Assembly: GCA_963823675.1 (NCBI GenBank)
Contig: CAWGMT010000006.1
Location: forward strand, 310,001-374,000
From: CAWGMT01 sp963823675
Lineage (GTDB): Bacteria > Planctomycetota > Planctomycetia > Isosphaerales > Isosphaeraceae
Length of the DNA: 64,000 bases
Direction of reading: 5' to 3'
Both the position numbers and the translations under genes were made by a program. How positions within the stretch are numbered: position 1 is the first letter of the stretch; every line of letters begins with the position of its first letter. Shown here piece by piece: positions 1 to 7,986 of the stretch. The notes below the pieces were generated by a model, which did not search any database, had not been told where the DNA came from, and saw only the letters and a list, made by a program, of their open reading frames with translations.

Positions 1-1155
1 GGGCGGGTCGAGCTGAAGACCCGGTGGTTTTCCAGCCAGATCGGCCAGATCGCGATCGTGATGTTAGCCGTGGCCGGCCTCGAACTCTCCGCGGACTTGC
101 TCGGCCTGCTGGCACTTCGCTCGATCTTGATGGCGCTCAATCTGGCCGGCGGAATCGTATTCGCGGGCCTCACAGCCGGGCTGGCGTTCTGGAAATGGCC
201 CCAGCTCGTGCGGCCGACGGCCTTCTGTTTCCTGGCCAAGGTCGTCCAAACCGGGCTGGATATGATCGCCAACCTGGTCGGCAGCGCGGTTCTGGGATTC
301 GCATCGGTCGGACTCGTTCCGGACTCCGCGAATTCCAACGCGGCCACGATGGCCATCAGAGCGACCGTTGGGGCCGTGACATTAGGCGCTCTTGGCATGC
401 TCATATCGATCTCGCTTCTGGTGTTTTTCCTGTATCTGGGCCGCCGGGCATGGCGGATCGATCAAGAGTACCGCAGCCTGGCGCGTGCGACTTTCGGAAC
501 CACCACGGCGAAGCCTCTGCGCCCTTGGAGTGGCCGGCTGGCATGGGCGGCCGCGATACTCTACGCAACGGACCTCATTGGCAACGGGGCGTACGGTCTT
601 TACGCCGCCGGTAGCACCCTGATGTCCATGCCCAAGACAGCCGCCGTGATCACCTCGTCGAGCGGAGCGGAGATCTCGTTGAACCCCGCGGAATGGAACG
701 CGCGCGCCTGGAAGCTGGCCACCGATTCCGACCCCGGCGAGCGCGACTCGACGGAAGCCGTGCGGTTAGCCGAGCTGGCGGTGGCGGCTGATCCCAAGAA
801 TGCCCTTTTCGTCAATACGCTCGGCGTCGCTCGATACCGGGCGCGAGACTTTACGAGGGCGATCGAGGCGATGAAACGCAGCATCGACGGCCGGGGATTC
901 AACGGGCAGGTCGGGTTCTTCATGGCAATGGCTCACGCCCGGCTCGGCCAGCACGACGAGGCGGGACAGTGGTATGCCAGGGCCAACCGCTGGACGCGGC
1001 AGAATCGTCCCAGGGACGCCGATCTAAGGCGGTTCCGCGCAGAGGCGGTTGCGGTGCTGGACGTTGCGAACGACCCCGTTCGCGCCGCGACCCAGCCTGC
1101 GCCCAAGGCCCCGCCCGGCCCGAAACCAGGGGCACCGGCCGGGAAAGCAAAATAG
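1..1155 (+). CDS. C-terminal part of a TPR-containing membrane protein (5' end outside window)
   Basis: The reading frame is open to the left edge without a stop, so this is the tail of a longer protein; the ATG at 58 is internal rather than a convincing start. The visible ~384 residues begin with four or five hydrophobic segments (for example around LGLLALRSILMALNLAGG and LISISLLVFFLYLG), then a soluble region with TPR-like helices (NTLGVARYRARDFTRAIEAM, then AHARLGQHDEAGQWYARA). It ends in a Pro/Ala/Lys-rich tail. In planctomycetes such a membrane-TPR tail often follows an N-terminal Ser/Thr kinase domain, but that domain is not in view, so kinase identity is only an inference. Function unknown. 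Confidence 0.75.
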   Translation, partial: GRVELKTRWFSSQIGQIAIVMLAVAGLELSADLLGLLALRSILMALNLAGGIVFAGLTAGLAFWKWPQLVRPTAFCFLAKVVQTGLDMIANLVGSAVLGFASVGLVPDSANSNAATMAIRATVGAVTLGALGMLISISLLVFFLYLGRRAWRIDQEYRSLARATFGTTTAKPLRPWSGRLAWAAAILYATDLIGNGAYGLYAAGSTLMSMPKTAAVITSSSGAEISLNPAEWNARAWKLATDSDPGERDSTEAVRLAELAVAADPKNALFVNTLGVARYRARDFTRAIEAMKRSIDGRGFNGQVGFFMAMAHARLGQHDEAGQWYARANRWTRQNRPRDADLRRFRAEAVAVLDVANDPVRAATQPAPKAPPGPKPGAPAGKAK

Positions 1156-1371
1156 GGCGTGTTGTCGTGCGGGCTTTCCAGCGTGATCGGTCGCGGTCTT
1201 CGACAAGGTGGATGGTCGGGGGTAGAATGCATTGGAAGAAACGCTTTTTCGCGATGGTCAAAGCGCGACGCGAGGCCCGGAATCAGGCGAGCCGCGATGC
1301 GGGGGACTCTCGCCGATGCTAACGCAAACGTCCCACAAATCGCGTGTTCGATCATGTGGAGGACTGAAACG

Positions 1372-1725
1372 ATGATTGAGGCAAAGATTATCAAAGTAGG
1401 GCGTAATCCGCGAATCGCCGGGACGCGCATCAGCGTTTACGCGATCGTGGAATATCTTGAAGACGCTTGGCGACCCGATGACATCGCATTTTGGCTTGAA
1501 CTTACAAGGGACCAGGTCGATGCCGCGATCCGGTACGTCGAAGAGCACAAAGAAGAAGTGATGGCGGAGTACCAGTTGATCATGGAACGCATCAATCACG
1601 GCAATCCGCCGGAACTTCAGGCAAAACTGGACGCCGGCCACGAGCGGTTTCAAGCCATGATTCGGGAGCGACGGCGACCGGAAAGCCAGGAGGTCCACCG
1701 TGAAGGGAATTCTGGCGGACAATGA
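1372..1725 (+). CDS. DUF433 family antitoxin-like protein
   Basis: This 117-residue protein starts at the ATG at 1372, preceded by GGAGG at 1358-1362 with a 9-nt spacer; the longer upstream frame has no such signal. The N-terminus (GRNPRIAGTRISVYAIVEYL) is the DUF433 signature, a small winged-helix fold used by antitoxins of VapB-like toxin-antitoxin pairs. The C-terminal half is charged and helical. The gene is followed, with a 26-bp overlap, by a frame that begins like a DUF5615 PIN-like toxin but stops after 33 codons. The family assignment is firm; an antitoxin role is inferred from family and neighbour. Confidence 0.85.
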   Translation: MIEAKIIKVGRNPRIAGTRISVYAIVEYLEDAWRPDDIAFWLELTRDQVDAAIRYVEEHKEEVMAEYQLIMERINHGNPPELQAKLDAGHERFQAMIRERRRPESQEVHREGNSGGQ

Positions 1726-1801
1726 CGTGGAAGGCTACGTCGGAATCATCCATATGCGAATCGATGATTTCCGTGGGGCAGGTCGGATCTACGCCCCATG
1801 A
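1700..1801 (+). pseudogene. N-terminal remnant of a DUF5615 (PIN-like) toxin
   Basis: A GTG codon at 1700 sits 6 nt after a strong AGGAGG (1688-1693) inside the end of the DUF433 gene. The frame reads MKGILADNDVEGYVGII and stops at 1799-1801 after 33 codons. That opening is the usual N-terminus of DUF5615 toxins paired with DUF433 antitoxins: it carries the first acidic residues of the PIN-like fold. Intact members are around 110-130 residues, so about three quarters is missing. The adjoining sequence to 1821 does not resume the protein in any frame I could find. Confidence 0.6.
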
Positions 1802-1820
1802 CACACAGGCGGCGGAACGC

Positions 1821-3104
1821 TCACCCCGCCAGCGTCGGCAACACATACGGCCCCTTGGGAATCACCGCGACCTTGGCCTCGGGACCATACTCGGCCAGCG
1901 ACTCGGCCACCGCCGCCTCGATGCTCGAGGCCGGCTCGACAAAACATGAGGCCAGGACGTCCGGCGGCAGGCCGTCGGTGACGATCTTGACCCGCGCCTT
2001 GCGCCTCACCTTGGCCAGCTCTTCGACCTGCCACTGGTCCATCACGAAATAATCGCGGCCCAGGATGCGCTTCATGAACACATCGAGGGACAAGTTTTCG
2101 CCGAAGACCGATGCGAACTCGGGGCTGCCCACGCCCTCGGAGAGGCTGGCGGCCATGATGATCGTGCCGCCCTGCTTGACGATCGGCAGGCAGCCGGTGA
2201 GTCCCTTGATCGCCTGGTAGAAGGTTGTGTCCAGGGGATAACCCGCCGAGCTGGTGACGACGATATCAACCGGGCGCGCGACGTCGGCCCGGCAAATTCC
2301 TTCCATGAACCGAACTCCTTCGAGAAAGGCTTTCTCCATATCGCCGGCCACGACCGAAGTCACCTGCCGCTGGCTGTCGAGCGTCACATTGACGATGAAG
2401 TCGCAGCCCGCCATCCGTGCGATCGCGGTGTTCTCTTCGTGAACCGGATTGCCGTCGAGAATGCCGCAGTCGGCCCGCGGGTGCTCGAGCAATTCCGGTC
2501 CATGCCAGCGCTTGACCGTCTCGAGGGCGGCGACTCCCGGACAGATCAGCTTGCGGCCCCCGGAGTATCCGGCCATCAGGTGCGGCTCGATCAGACCGGT
2601 CGTGATCTTGAGATCGGCCCGGACATAGCGGCTGTCGATCCAGCCGGGAATCCCGCGGGCGGTGGTGCCGACCAAGGTGTGCTCCTCGAGTCGCGTGCCG
2701 TGATGGTCCTCGACCCGATAGCCCGACGCAATCTCCTTGCCCAGCATCTCGATCTTCTCGGCGCCCGTGCTGGGCCGGTGCAATCCCGTGGCGACCAACA
2801 GCAAGACGCGCTCGCGGGCAATGCCGGCCTCGTGCAGGACCTGAAGCATCGGCCGCAGGATTGTGCGATTGGGCACCGGCCGGGTGATGTCGCAGACGAG
2901 GATACAGACATCCTGGCGCCCCTGCGCGATCTGGCGCAGCGGCGCGGCCCCGATGGGCCGTTCCAACGCCGCTGCCACAGCCGCCTCGGGATCATCGAGC
3001 GCGGGAACCTCGCGAATCGCCAGCGGGCCGACGACGCGGTCCGCCGGCAGCTCGACCGATAGGCCCGTTCGACCGTAATCCAGCACGAATTTGAGACGAT
3101 TCAT
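1821..3104 (-). CDS. larA: LarA-like nickel-dependent lactate racemase family protein (DUF2088)
   Basis: A 427-residue cytoplasmic protein of the LarA family, which interconverts lactate enantiomers or related 2-hydroxyacids using a nickel-pincer (NPN) cofactor. Residues matching those known in Lactobacillus LarA are present at nearly the same numbers: D72 and R75 in CDITRPVP, H109 in TGLHRP, H175 and K185 in EPHLMAGYSGGRK (the lysine anchors the cofactor), H201 in RWHG, and Q297/K300 in YQAIK. Length is normal for the family. No larB, larC or larE cofactor genes lie next to it, so the cofactor would have to come from elsewhere. The substrate may be another 2-hydroxyacid, since planctomycete paralogues are common and rarely tested. 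Confidence 0.85.
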   Translation of the reverse strand: MNRLKFVLDYGRTGLSVELPADRVVGPLAIREVPALDDPEAAVAAALERPIGAAPLRQIAQGRQDVCILVCDITRPVPNRTILRPMLQVLHEAGIARERVLLLVATGLHRPSTGAEKIEMLGKEIASGYRVEDHHGTRLEEHTLVGTTARGIPGWIDSRYVRADLKITTGLIEPHLMAGYSGGRKLICPGVAALETVKRWHGPELLEHPRADCGILDGNPVHEENTAIARMAGCDFIVNVTLDSQRQVTSVVAGDMEKAFLEGVRFMEGICRADVARPVDIVVTSSAGYPLDTTFYQAIKGLTGCLPIVKQGGTIIMAASLSEGVGSPEFASVFGENLSLDVFMKRILGRDYFVMDQWQVEELAKVRRKARVKIVTDGLPPDVLASCFVEPASSIEAAVAESLAEYGPEAKVAVIPKGPYVLPTLAG

Positions 3105-3185
3105 TGGCTTCGCGTCCTGTCACTAATGCGCTGGGCTAGAATCAGTGTCGCCTTTCGCTCCGCGAAAGTCGACTTTTCCGGGAAG

Positions 3186-4049
3186 TCATTTGCGTCCCGA
3201 CCCCAAAAGGGGCCGAATGAAGATCCTCCGATACGCCACCGGGCCATGGTCTCCCTGAAGCAAGATCGGCCCCGGCCGGTCAGGGCCGTCGAGGCCGGAC
3301 CGTGTGCCGCCTTCGCCGAAGTAGCCGACGTATTTCCCGTCTTCCTCGCGAAGCTTGACCCGCAAGGCAGCCGGTTTAACGGCGTTCTCGTGGTTGAGCC
3401 GTTCGAAGGCCTCGCGGTCGGTCTCGCCATACCGCACGTCGTGATCCTCATACACGATCTTGCCGTTCCAGACCAAAGCAATCTTCTTGTCCTTGAGGGT
3501 AATGTCATACGTCTGCCACTCGCCTGGCGGCCTGGACAGGTTCTCGCGGGGATAGGCTCGCTCATAGAGCGAGCCGCAATCGTGAAAGCCGAGCTTCGGC
3601 TTGCCAAAGCTATCGAAGACTTGAATCTCGAAGAGGCCGCGATTGTAAACCCCCGAGTTGCTTCCCTTCGGCACGGTGAACTCGATGTGGAGCTGGTAAT
3701 CGCCGAACGATTCGGCCGTCATGACGTCGGACCCGCGGCCGTCGCCGCCGCAGAGCATGACCGAATCGGGAGAGCCTCCCTTGCCGGTCGGCACCAGCCG
3801 GGCCGGGTCCTTCTCATCCAGCCGCACCTGGTCGCAGACGACCCAAACCTTCTTCGCGTCAGGGTTCCGGAATTTCCAGCCCGCCAGGTCGCGGCCGTTG
3901 CACAAAGGCTTCCAGCCGTCCTCGAGACGAAACGACGACGATACCGGAGGTTTCTGAGCGGGATGGGGTTCACCGGCACGCAGATCGCGACCGACTCCGA
4001 GAACGCCCACGGCCAGCACAACCGTAGCCCACCGCAGGGAACACCGCAT
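3186..4049 (-). CDS. secreted DUF1080 (3-keto-disaccharide hydrolase fold) protein
   Basis: The start at 4049 is chosen because GGAGG lies 9 nt upstream; the frame extends to 4079 without a better signal. The product is 287 residues. It opens with a signal peptide (MRCSLRWATVVLAVGVLGVG). One DUF1080 domain follows: LEDGWKPLCNGRDLAGW at the front, then the beta-sandwich core with SGVYNRGLFEIQVFDS and a GEWQTYDITLKD strand. DUF1080 proteins are abundant in planctomycetes; characterised relatives hydrolyse 3-keto-glycosides, and many are presumed to bind or cut polysaccharides outside the cytoplasm. It lies 82 bp downstream of no obvious partner and is convergent with nothing; a separate transcript upstream of the LarA-like gene on the same strand is likely. 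Confidence 0.85.
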   Translation of the reverse strand: MRCSLRWATVVLAVGVLGVGRDLRAGEPHPAQKPPVSSSFRLEDGWKPLCNGRDLAGWKFRNPDAKKVWVVCDQVRLDEKDPARLVPTGKGGSPDSVMLCGGDGRGSDVMTAESFGDYQLHIEFTVPKGSNSGVYNRGLFEIQVFDSFGKPKLGFHDCGSLYERAYPRENLSRPPGEWQTYDITLKDKKIALVWNGKIVYEDHDVRYGETDREAFERLNHENAVKPAALRVKLREEDGKYVGYFGEGGTRSGLDGPDRPGPILLQGDHGPVAYRRIFIRPLLGSGRK

Positions 4050-4299
4050 GAGACGCAACCTCCACGCTCGCTCGATCACAACCGGCCTTGGGCCTGTCCA
4101 GCCAGTTGACGCCGCTCGTACTCCAGGTTAACATCTCGGCGGAGGATTGTCCCGTGTCGTCTTGATCTAGACTGAAAGATCCCGCAAGGCCGAGCGTATC
4201 ACCAGCAAGAGACACGGTACAGTAGCAGTTTCCGCCAGCGGGGTTTATCATGAGATCGCCCCTCTTTGCCCCGCTATTCGGGCCCCAACGAGGTCCCTG

Positions 4300-4920
4300 A
4301 TGGACCAGACACGAAGCACGCTGCTCTTGAGGATACGCGACCCGGCCGATACCAAGGCCTGGGGCGAATTTGTCGCGCTTTACCAGCCACTCTTGACGGC
4401 CTATGTGCGTCAGCGGGGGCTTGGCGAGGAAGACGCGCGTGATGTCGTGCAGGATGTCTTCGCGAGGTTAGTGAAGAGCCTGCCGGAATTCGAGCTGGCG
4501 CGGCACCGCGGCCGGTTTCGCACCTGGCTCTGGCAAGTTTGTCAGAGCGCGCTTTGCGACTGGGCGCGGCGCCGGCGGCGCCAGTCGCGTGCCGAGGACG
4601 CCTGGCTCAAGCGCTTGAGCGAATCGCCGCCTCCCTGCGACGGCGATTCGGATGCCGAGTGGGAGCGCCTACACCGGCGCCGGGTCCTGTCCTTTGCGTT
4701 GGAAAAAATCCGGGCGCGGTCCAAGCCGGCGAGCTGGGCCTGCTTCGAAGGGCACCTGCTGCAAAAAAAGCCCAGCGCCCTTGTGGCACGCGACCTGGGA
4801 TTGTCGGTTAACGCCGTCAACATCAACTGCTCACGTATCCTGGACCGGATCAGGAGGTTCTGCGCCGAGCACTTGGAGGAACTGGCCGATGGCCTTGAAC
4901 CATTGCCCGGAGAACCATGA
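4300..4920 (+). CDS. ECF-type RNA polymerase sigma factor
   Basis: A 206-residue sigma-70 family protein with regions 2 and 4 only. Region 2 includes WGEFVALYQPLLTAYVRQRG and DARDVVQDVFARLVKSLPEF followed by FRTWLWQVCQSALCDWARRR, the core-binding and -10-reading helices. Region 4 near the C-terminus (VARDLGLSVNAVNINCSRIL) is the helix-turn-helix that reads the -35 element. The gene overlaps the start of the next gene (4889) by 32 bp, so the two are translationally coupled. That neighbour has an anti-sigma-type zinc finger and a kinase domain, a pairing known for planctomycete ECF sigma factors whose activity is linked to Ser/Thr kinases. Confidence 0.9.
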   Translation: MDQTRSTLLLRIRDPADTKAWGEFVALYQPLLTAYVRQRGLGEEDARDVVQDVFARLVKSLPEFELARHRGRFRTWLWQVCQSALCDWARRRRRQSRAEDAWLKRLSESPPPCDGDSDAEWERLHRRRVLSFALEKIRARSKPASWACFEGHLLQKKPSALVARDLGLSVNAVNINCSRILDRIRRFCAEHLEELADGLEPLPGEP

Positions 4921-5893
4921 GCTGCTGCCCATGATCGTGGGCGGCGAGGTTGCGGACTCGTTGCGACGGCACGTCGCCGCGTGCGGCGCGTGCCGGGTGC
5001 GGCTCGAGCGGTTGCGGGCCGAGGTCTCGGCCGTCCACCACGCAGCCTCGGAAATGGCCGGCGAAGCCGGGGCCGGATCGCCCACGGTCGAGCCGAAGTC
5101 GGAGACGGCGAGCATGCCCACCGCGACAGTTCACACCGGGGCCAGTTCGACCGCCGCGGGCCCGACCGTGGCGCCCACGCCCCGGCCGGAGACCATCGGC
5201 CGGTATCGCATCGTCGGCGAGCTGGATTCGGGCGGCCAGGCCCTTGTTTATCGCGCCGTACACCCGACCTTGCCCCGCGATGTGGCCATCAAGATCGCTC
5301 ACGACGCGAGCTCGATCGACCGCAGCCTTCTCAAGGGAGACGCCGAGCTCCTCTGCTTGCTGGACCATCCCAACCTGGTGCGCGTGCATGACCTCGACCT
5401 CCACGACGGCCGACCGTTCGTTGTGATGGAGTTCGTGCGCGGGCGCAACCTCCAGCAGGTTGCCGAGCAATCGCTGCCGTCGCCCTACGAGGCGGCTGGC
5501 TGGATCGCCGAGATCGCGCGGGCTCTTGATTACGTGCATCGCTGCGGAGTCGTCCACCAGGATATCAAGCCCAAGAACATCTTGATCGACGAATCGGGCC
5601 GCCCGCGGCTGATCGATTTCGGCGTGGCCCGCTGGCGCAACGTGTGGTCGGAGGGGCAGGCCGGCCCATCGGGCGGCACATTGGCATTCATGGCGCCCGA
5701 GCAGGCGCGCGGGGAATCGGAACGTGTCGGGGCCCCGAGCGACATCTTCGGCCTGGGCGGCGCGCTCTACTACCTTCTGACCGGCCAAGCCCCGTTTGAA
5801 GGCAAGACCCGCAACGATCAATGGCGCCGCGCGCTACTCGGTGCGACTTCGACCGCGCCGCCTTGCGAGCCAAGAAGGTCCCGCGCGGTTTAG
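4889..5893 (+). CDS. zinc-finger Ser/Thr protein kinase, N-terminal part (frameshifted)
   Basis: The start at 4889 has GGAGGA at 4875-4880 and lies inside the sigma gene. Residues 1-45 hold an HxxxCxxC motif (HVAACGACRVRLERL) like anti-sigma zinc fingers, then a Pro/Ala/Thr linker, then a kinase domain from about residue 103. The glycine loop is LDSGGQALVY, the lysine is in DVAIKIA, the catalytic loop is VHQDIKPKN (HQD instead of HRD) and the DFG motif is LIDFGVAR. The C-lobe is cut by a frameshift near 5830-5842. After it this frame runs 15-20 meaningless residues to a stop, while the next frame resumes the C-lobe. Role: likely controls the coupled sigma factor. Confidence 0.8.
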   Translation: MALNHCPENHELLPMIVGGEVADSLRRHVAACGACRVRLERLRAEVSAVHHAASEMAGEAGAGSPTVEPKSETASMPTATVHTGASSTAAGPTVAPTPRPETIGRYRIVGELDSGGQALVYRAVHPTLPRDVAIKIAHDASSIDRSLLKGDAELLCLLDHPNLVRVHDLDLHDGRPFVVMEFVRGRNLQQVAEQSLPSPYEAAGWIAEIARALDYVHRCGVVHQDIKPKNILIDESGRPRLIDFGVARWRNVWSEGQAGPSGGTLAFMAPEQARGESERVGAPSDIFGLGGALYYLLTGQAPFEGKTRNDQWRRALLGATSTAPPCEPRRSRAV

Positions 5894-6741
5894 AACGCGT
5901 CGTCCTGAAGGCAATGGCGGCCGAGCCCAAGGACCGCTTTGCCTCGGCAAACGACATGGCCCTTGCGCTCGGCGCGCTTCTCCATCGGCCCCGCCGGCTC
6001 GCGATCCAGGCCGGGGCCTTGCTGCTGGCCGCCCTGGCCATGGTGGCCTGGTCATGGTGGCCGCGGCCGGCAAGCGAGACGGACCGGAACGGGCGCACCG
6101 ATCCGATCCCGGGACCGATCGTGATCCAGCCGAAAGTCGCGCCTCCGGCCGCCGGCCCTGTTTCAACGGGGCCGCTGCGGATCGAGTCGCTTCAGGTCGA
6201 CCTGCATCGCCGGGTGCCCGACGATCCAGCGGGAACGATCGGCGTCGGCGTGTTCGCCGGCCGGTTCGCCCAGGACGTGCGGGTCCAGGCCCAGCTCAGC
6301 GTGCCGGGCTATTGCTACCTGCTCGCGCTGAATCCCGACGGCAAGACCCAGCTCTGTTATCCCGCGAAACCGGAGGACACGCCGTCCCGAGCAGCCGCGA
6401 TCGACTACCCGCCCGATCCGGGGTCGGGCTTCGGCCTGACCGACGGCGTAGGGACCCAGGTGTTCGTGGTGATCGCCTCGGCCAATCCTCTGCCACCCTA
6501 TGCGGAATGGCTCAAAGCGCTGGGGGCCGTGCCCTGGAAATCGGCCGAGAGCGGGATCGTCTGGCGCTATGATGGGCGCCATTTCGAGAGCGACGCCGAC
6601 CGTGGCGAGGTCCGCCCCCTGGCCGACCTGCCGCCGCCTTTGGAAGCGACGTGCCGGGCGCTTCAATCAGCGCCCGGCGTCGAGGCAATCCGGGCGGTGG
6701 CGTTTCCGGTCAAGGCGCGTACGCAGGGGAAGAGGAAGTGA
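5821..6741 (+). CDS. C-terminal part of the same kinase: C-lobe end, TM segment, DUF4384-like domain
   Basis: This frame continues the preceding kinase after the break: FDRAALRAKKVPRGLERVVL and KAMAAEPKDRFASANDM are the usual end of a planctomycete kinase C-lobe. A single membrane segment follows (AGALLLAALAMVAWSWW). The ~200-residue domain after it, with VPGYCYLLALNPDGKTQLCY and GTQVFVVIASANPLP, matches the DUF4384 type often fused to bacterial kinases. It would lie outside the cytoplasm and may sense a signal. Its own ATG at 5821 has no ribosome site, so it is unlikely to be translated alone. If the single-base break is a sequencing error, the whole protein runs 4889-6741. Confidence 0.8.
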   Translation: MAPRATRCDFDRAALRAKKVPRGLERVVLKAMAAEPKDRFASANDMALALGALLHRPRRLAIQAGALLLAALAMVAWSWWPRPASETDRNGRTDPIPGPIVIQPKVAPPAAGPVSTGPLRIESLQVDLHRRVPDDPAGTIGVGVFAGRFAQDVRVQAQLSVPGYCYLLALNPDGKTQLCYPAKPEDTPSRAAAIDYPPDPGSGFGLTDGVGTQVFVVIASANPLPPYAEWLKALGAVPWKSAESGIVWRYDGRHFESDADRGEVRPLADLPPPLEATCRALQSAPGVEAIRAVAFPVKARTQGKRK

Positions 6742-6864
6742 GATTCATCAAGGCATTCTTGAGAACCCACAAGGTCAGGTCCCCGATGAGCACCGCGTGC
6801 GATCTCGCGTCTTGCCGTATGCGAACAACTTGAGAGACTTCTGCCCCACGGATACAGTGCGCTC

Positions 6865-7464
6865 ATGCGTTCGCAGCGACAACGGTCCGACGAGCTCGAT
6901 AGTCCGTGGAAAGAAGCACTCGAGCACTTTCTCGAATGGTTCCTCGCCCTTTGCTTTCCGGAGGTACACGCCGCCATGGACTGGGGCCGCCGCTACGAGA
7001 GCCTCGACAAGGAACTGCAGCAAATTGTGCGCGACGCCCGCGTCGGCAGACGGCTGGCCGACAAGCTTTTCAAGGTGTGGCGAAAGGATGGCAAGGAGGC
7101 CTGGCTGCTCATTCACGTCGAGGTGCAAGGAAGGCGCGAGCGAGCCTTCCCGGAGCGGATGTTTGTGTACAGCTACCGGATCTACGACCTCTACCGGCAG
7201 CCGGTCGTCAGTTTGGCGGTGTTGTGCGACGAACAGACCGCCTGGAGGCCGGACCACTTCGGGTACAATGTATGCGGTTGCCAGGTCGGCATTCGGTTCC
7301 CGGTAGTCAAGCTCGTGGATCACCGGCAGAACGAGGCGGCCCTGGAGCAATCGGCCAATCCGTTCGCTGCGGTTGTGTTAGCGCAGCTCAAGGTCCTGGA
7401 GACCCGGCACGCGCCGTTGAACGCGCTGGCAATGGAAACTTCGATTGGTCAAAGGGCTTTATGA
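6865..7464 (+). CDS. Rpn/PD-(D/E)XK transposase-like nuclease, N-terminal part (frameshifted)
   Basis: About 199 residues of the family annotated as Rpn recombination-promoting nuclease or putative transposase, with a PD-(D/E)XK-type core: the catalytic-type segment is around KLFKVWRKDGKEAWLLIHVE, where an acidic residue and the E of HVEVQG fall as expected. The family's DLYRQPVVSLAVLCDE strand follows. The frame is lost after residue ~192. A second frame carries RLVKGLYDRGLTKEQVRNC at 7442-7500, and the original frame resumes at 7507. Two opposite single-base shifts about 65 bp apart explain this. Together 6865-7908 would make one protein of about 345 residues. Confidence 0.75.
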   Translation: MRSQRQRSDELDSPWKEALEHFLEWFLALCFPEVHAAMDWGRRYESLDKELQQIVRDARVGRRLADKLFKVWRKDGKEAWLLIHVEVQGRRERAFPERMFVYSYRIYDLYRQPVVSLAVLCDEQTAWRPDHFGYNVCGCQVGIRFPVVKLVDHRQNEAALEQSANPFAAVVLAQLKVLETRHAPLNALAMETSIGQRAL

Positions 7465-7506
7465 TCGAGGCCTAACGAAGGAGCAGGTGCGCAACTGTTT
7501 CGAGTA

Positions 7507-7908
7507 TTGGACTGGATGCTCGGGCTGCCGCCTGAGTTGGAAGATTCCTTTCGAACCGAGATTTATCGTTTTGAGGAGGAACGCCGGATGCCCTACGTGA
7601 CCAGTATTGAGAGGCTAGCACGCGAGGAGGGACGCCAAGAAGGACGCCAAGAAGGACGCCAAGAAGGACGCCAAGAAGGACGCCAAGAAGGACGCCAAGA
7701 AGGACGCCAAGAAGGACGCCAAGAAGGATTGGCGGAAGGGTTGCAGGCCGGCATCCTGGCGGTCTTGGAGTCGAAGTTCAAGAATGTGAGTGCAAAAGAC
7801 GCCCGAAAACTTCGGTCCGTGCGCGAAGTCGAGCGACTTCAAACGCTGCTGCAAGCCGCGACCCGCGCCGAGACGCTCGAAAAGGTGCTCGCGCTCTTGC
7901 GTCAGTAA
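7507..7908 (+). CDS. C-terminal part of the Rpn-like nuclease with GRQE repeats
   Basis: The frame resumes the preceding protein with DWMLGLPPELEDSFRTEIY and FEEERRMPYVTSIERL, the usual end of this family. Then come eight perfect copies of Gly-Arg-Gln-Glu (residues ~42-73), predicted as a charged helix. A terminal helix pair (AVLESKFKNVSAKDARKL) closes it, as in the DUF4351-like tail of these proteins. No independent ribosome site is seen before 7507, so this is best read as the tail of the broken gene at 6865. The short repeat makes the tail length prone to change. Confidence 0.75.
   Translation: MDWMLGLPPELEDSFRTEIYRFEEERRMPYVTSIERLAREEGRQEGRQEGRQEGRQEGRQEGRQEGRQEGRQEGLAEGLQAGILAVLESKFKNVSAKDARKLRSVREVERLQTLLQAATRAETLEKVLALLRQ
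7630..7725 (+). repeat. 8 x 12-bp perfect tandem repeat (GGACGCCAAGAA)
   Basis: Eight identical in-frame copies of a 12-bp unit encode (GRQE)8 inside the nuclease tail. Copies are identical at the DNA level, including third positions, which points to recent expansion by slippage. Confidence 0.95.
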
Positions 7909-7986
7909 CCGCGAAAAGTTCAACCTGAAGAAACCGGCGGTTGCGCCACGCTGACCCACCCTCTTTTCGCTCGGTGGAGGCATCTC

